A DNA stretch of 25,696 nt from CBCXVS01 sp965178525 (GTDB lineage Bacteria; Tectomicrobia; Entotheonellia; Entotheonellales; Entotheonellaceae), in NCBI GenBank assembly GCA_965178525.1, contig CBCXVS010000080.1, forward strand, positions 1 through 25,696, written 5' to 3'. The notes beneath the pieces are model-generated. The model was not told the origin of the DNA. It saw only the letters and a program-made list of their open reading frames with translations, and ran no database searches. Shown piece by piece: positions 24,215-25,696 of this stretch (the first letter of the stretch is position 1; each line of letters starts with the position of its first letter). The translations under genes and the position numbers were made by a program.

Positions 24215-24307
24215 AGCTCTCAGCTCTCAGCTAAAGAAATAAGAAGGTGTCAGTCAAAGCAAATGATGTACAGCGTGCATCTTCCAAGCTGAGAGCTGAC
24301 AGCTCTT
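24215..24307. repeat. Inverted pair of heptad arrays forming a long hairpin
   Basis: AGCTCTC-AGCTCTC-AGCTAAA at 24215-24235 and AGCTGAG-AGCTGAC-AGCTCTT at 24287-24307 are 7-bp-period arrays in opposite orientation. 24215-24232 pairs with 24287-24304 at 17 of 18 positions around a 54-base loop. It lies between the two CoA-transferase genes, where it could terminate, attenuate or protect the mRNA. Confidence 0.75.
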
Positions 24308-24327
24308 TTCAAGAAAGGCACAAACGC

Positions 24328-25524
24328 ATGCGAGATGGACGACGCCCACTTGACGGCATCCGAGTCTTGGAACTTGCCTCCATCGTTGCTGGCCCCTTTT
24401 GCGGCGGATTGATGGCCGAATTTGGCGCCGAGGTCATCAAAACCGAATTGCCTAGCCGAGGCGATGACATTCGCCGTATGGGACCCCGAGAAGACGATGT
24501 GAGGTATTGGTGGGCGCTAGAAAATCGGGGCAAAAAGGTGTTTACCCTCGATTTGCATCTCCCCAAGGGGCAGGAGATCGTCAAACGCTTGGCGTCGCAG
24601 GTGGATGTCATCCTGGAAAACTTTCGCCCCGGCGTGCTGGAGGGCTGGAATCTTGGCTGGGAGGACCTCAGCCGCATTAATCCCCGCCTAATCATGGCAC
24701 GTGTCACAGCCTTTGGCCAGACCGGGCCGCGTAGCCATGGTCCCGGATTCGCGGCCATCGGTTCCGCCTTTGGCGGCACCTGGTACTTGAATGGGATACC
24801 CGATCAACCGCCGGTGCGCCCCACGCCTGTGTATCCCGATTATTTGACCGGGTTGTTTACGGCCTTCGGCGTCATGGCGGCGCTGCGCCACCGGGACCAT
24901 ACCGGGGAAGGCCAGTGGATAGATGCCGCGTTGTATGAATCCGCTTTTCGCATCACGGAATATTCTTCGACCTTCTACGGCCGGCAAGGCGTCGTGCGCG
25001 AGCGTGGCGCCCGGCAGCACGTGGGTTGGCTTGGTGCCGCCTGCCTGACCCAAGACGGCCATTGGGTGGCGTACACGGTCCCGGCACAGCATCTGTTCGA
25101 GCGTCTCTGTACCATGATCGGACAGCCTGATTTGCCCAAGGACGTACGCTACGCCACGGCCGAGGCTCGCTCTGAGAACATGCGGGAGCTGATGCAAGAT
25201 GTCGAAGCCTAGTTTGCCGCGCGCACCTACGATGACGTCGAGCAGGCATTGGAAAAGCACCAGGTGCCCTATTCGCGTGTCATGTCCATGGCCGACGTCT
25301 TTAGCGATCCGCACTTCAAAGCACGTGAGATGATTATCGACGTGCCACACCCCACGCTGGGCTCGCTGCCCCAGCCCGGCATTGTGCCAAAGCTCTCGCG
25401 GACGCCCGGCCGCGTGCCCCACGCCGGCCCGGCCATGGGGGCGCACACGGAGGAAATTCTGCGTGGCATGCTGGGCTTGTCGCAGGAAGAAATCGCTGCG
25501 CTCCGGCAGGAAGGTGTCGTTTGA
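24328..25524 (+). pseudogene. Family III CoA-transferase, second of two, interrupted by in-frame TAG
   Basis: The full frame is 398 codons plus TGA, normal for CaiB/BaiF enzymes. It has LDGIRVLELASIVAGPFCGG at the N-terminus, AEFGAEVIKTELP, the catalytic Asp171 in YPDYLTGLFTAFG, and the usual HRDHTGEGQWIDAALYES. Codon 295 (25210-25212) is TAG. Reading then continues in the same frame as FAARTYDDVEQALEKHQVPY to the natural end. The neighbouring paralogue has Trp317 at the same place in a gapless alignment, so TGG to TAG is the simplest cause. A 294-aa product would keep Asp171 but lose the C-terminal part that completes the interlocked dimer. ATG 24328 is preferred (AAAGG upstream). A GTG at 24247 lies in the repeat-rich leader. 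Confidence 0.82.
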
Positions 25525-25563
25525 TCTCCGGTATCTCCGCTTTGTATACCCAGCCGCGCAAGC

Positions 25564-25696
25564 CTAATGCCCCTTCCACTCGGGACGGCGTTTTTCCGCA
25601 AAGGCCCGTGGCCCTTCTTTAGCCCGAAGTTCCTCCCGTGATTCGGCGACAACTTGTTGAAATAAAAACTCAAAAGCCTGAAACGAATTGACCTTT
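25564..25696 (-). CDS. Enoyl-CoA hydratase/isomerase, C-terminal 43 codons (cut by window end)
   Basis: Reading the minus strand from the window end gives VNSFQAFEFLFQQVVAESRE and EGPRAFAEKRRPEWKGH, then TAG. EGxRAFxEKRxPxWKG is the standard C-terminus of crotonase-fold enoyl-CoA hydratases. It is convergent with the CoA-transferase operon, with about 40 bases between the two ends. Most of the gene lies to the right of the window, so active-site glutamates cannot be checked. It extends the acyl-CoA theme of the right end. Confidence 0.85.
   Translation of the reverse strand, partial: KVNSFQAFEFLFQQVVAESREELRAKEGPRAFAEKRRPEWKGH

Noticed and set aside
4813..24307. Heptad arrays as a CRISPR
   Set aside because: Units are only 7 bases, contiguous and without spacers, and there are no cas genes.
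24247..24327. GTG start 27 codons upstream of the second CoA-transferase
   Set aside because: It would translate the repeat-hairpin loop and arm. The ATG at 24328 directly precedes the conserved family N-terminus.
25210..25212. TAG/TGA reassignment to Trp
   Set aside because: Two different stop codons are involved, and both are used as normal terminators by other genes in the window.

Overview
The window is moderately GC-rich bacterial DNA, by eye a little under 60 % G+C. It has no rRNA, tRNA or CRISPR that I can see. The gene content is mostly CoA-ester and small-acid catabolism: two family III CoA-transferases, a double hot-dog hydratase, an enoyl-CoA hydratase end, an acetyl-CoA hydrolase/transferase, an enolase-superfamily enzyme, a TauD-type dioxygenase, a class II aldolase, an MBL-fold hydrolase and a VOC protein. 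Around these lie toxin-antitoxin genes, insertion-element debris and several broken genes. This fits a large-genome, metabolically versatile, probably uncultivated lineage of the Tectomicrobia/Entotheonella, NC10 or deltaproteobacterial type. The taxonomic call is a guess from gene content, not from a marker gene.

Layout. 1-225 is a decayed transposase end. 450-1110 (minus) is an MntA/HepT toxin-antitoxin pair. 1111-2487 is sparse, with one 94-aa hypothetical gene and a 46-codon single-pass membrane ORF that has a perfect ribosome binding site but an ATA where its start codon should be. 2488-7392 (plus) is a three-gene operon: acetyl-CoA hydrolase/transferase, NAD-kinase-like protein, and an 842-aa PEP-synthase/rifampin-phosphotransferase-like enzyme. 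7517-9265 (minus) holds a VOC protein and a membrane-anchored SGNH-like protein. 9683-10351 (plus) is a membrane/coiled-coil/helix-hairpin-helix protein. 10336-13570 (minus) holds an enolase-superfamily gene with an in-frame TGA, an MBL hydrolase and a coiled-coil protein with a nuclease-like C-terminus. 13829-15682 (minus) is a dioxygenase/aldolase operon. 15753-17198 (minus) is a zinc-ribbon/TM/beta-propeller protein. 17335-17492 is a relic of a cyclase/ATPase-type C-terminus. 17550-18068 (minus) is a DinB protein. 18233-19775 (minus) is a UPF0175 antitoxin followed by a PIN toxin fused in frame to an AlkD-like DNA glycosylase. 19807-21354 (minus) is an AAA/R3H ATPase. 21828-25524 (plus) is a hydratase, CoA-transferase, CoA-transferase operon whose last gene has an in-frame TAG. 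25564-25696 is the end of an enoyl-CoA hydratase on the minus strand.

Three themes stand out. First, 7-bp-period short tandem repeats sit at the 3' ends of genes (4813, 7360, 7482, 11504, 24215 and 24287). In two adjacent genes they supply the last codons and the stop codon. Second, several genes are damaged at single codons. Two otherwise intact enzymes carry TGA or TAG where the family has tryptophan, and a relic at 17335-17492 shows the same kind of change. Third, there is an unusual PIN-AlkD fusion beside a cognate antitoxin. I saw no complete mobile element and no single system that I can call new with confidence. The best candidates for undescribed biology are the CoA-transferase/NAD-kinase/phosphotransferase operon, the toxin-glycosylase fusion and the heptad repeat family.
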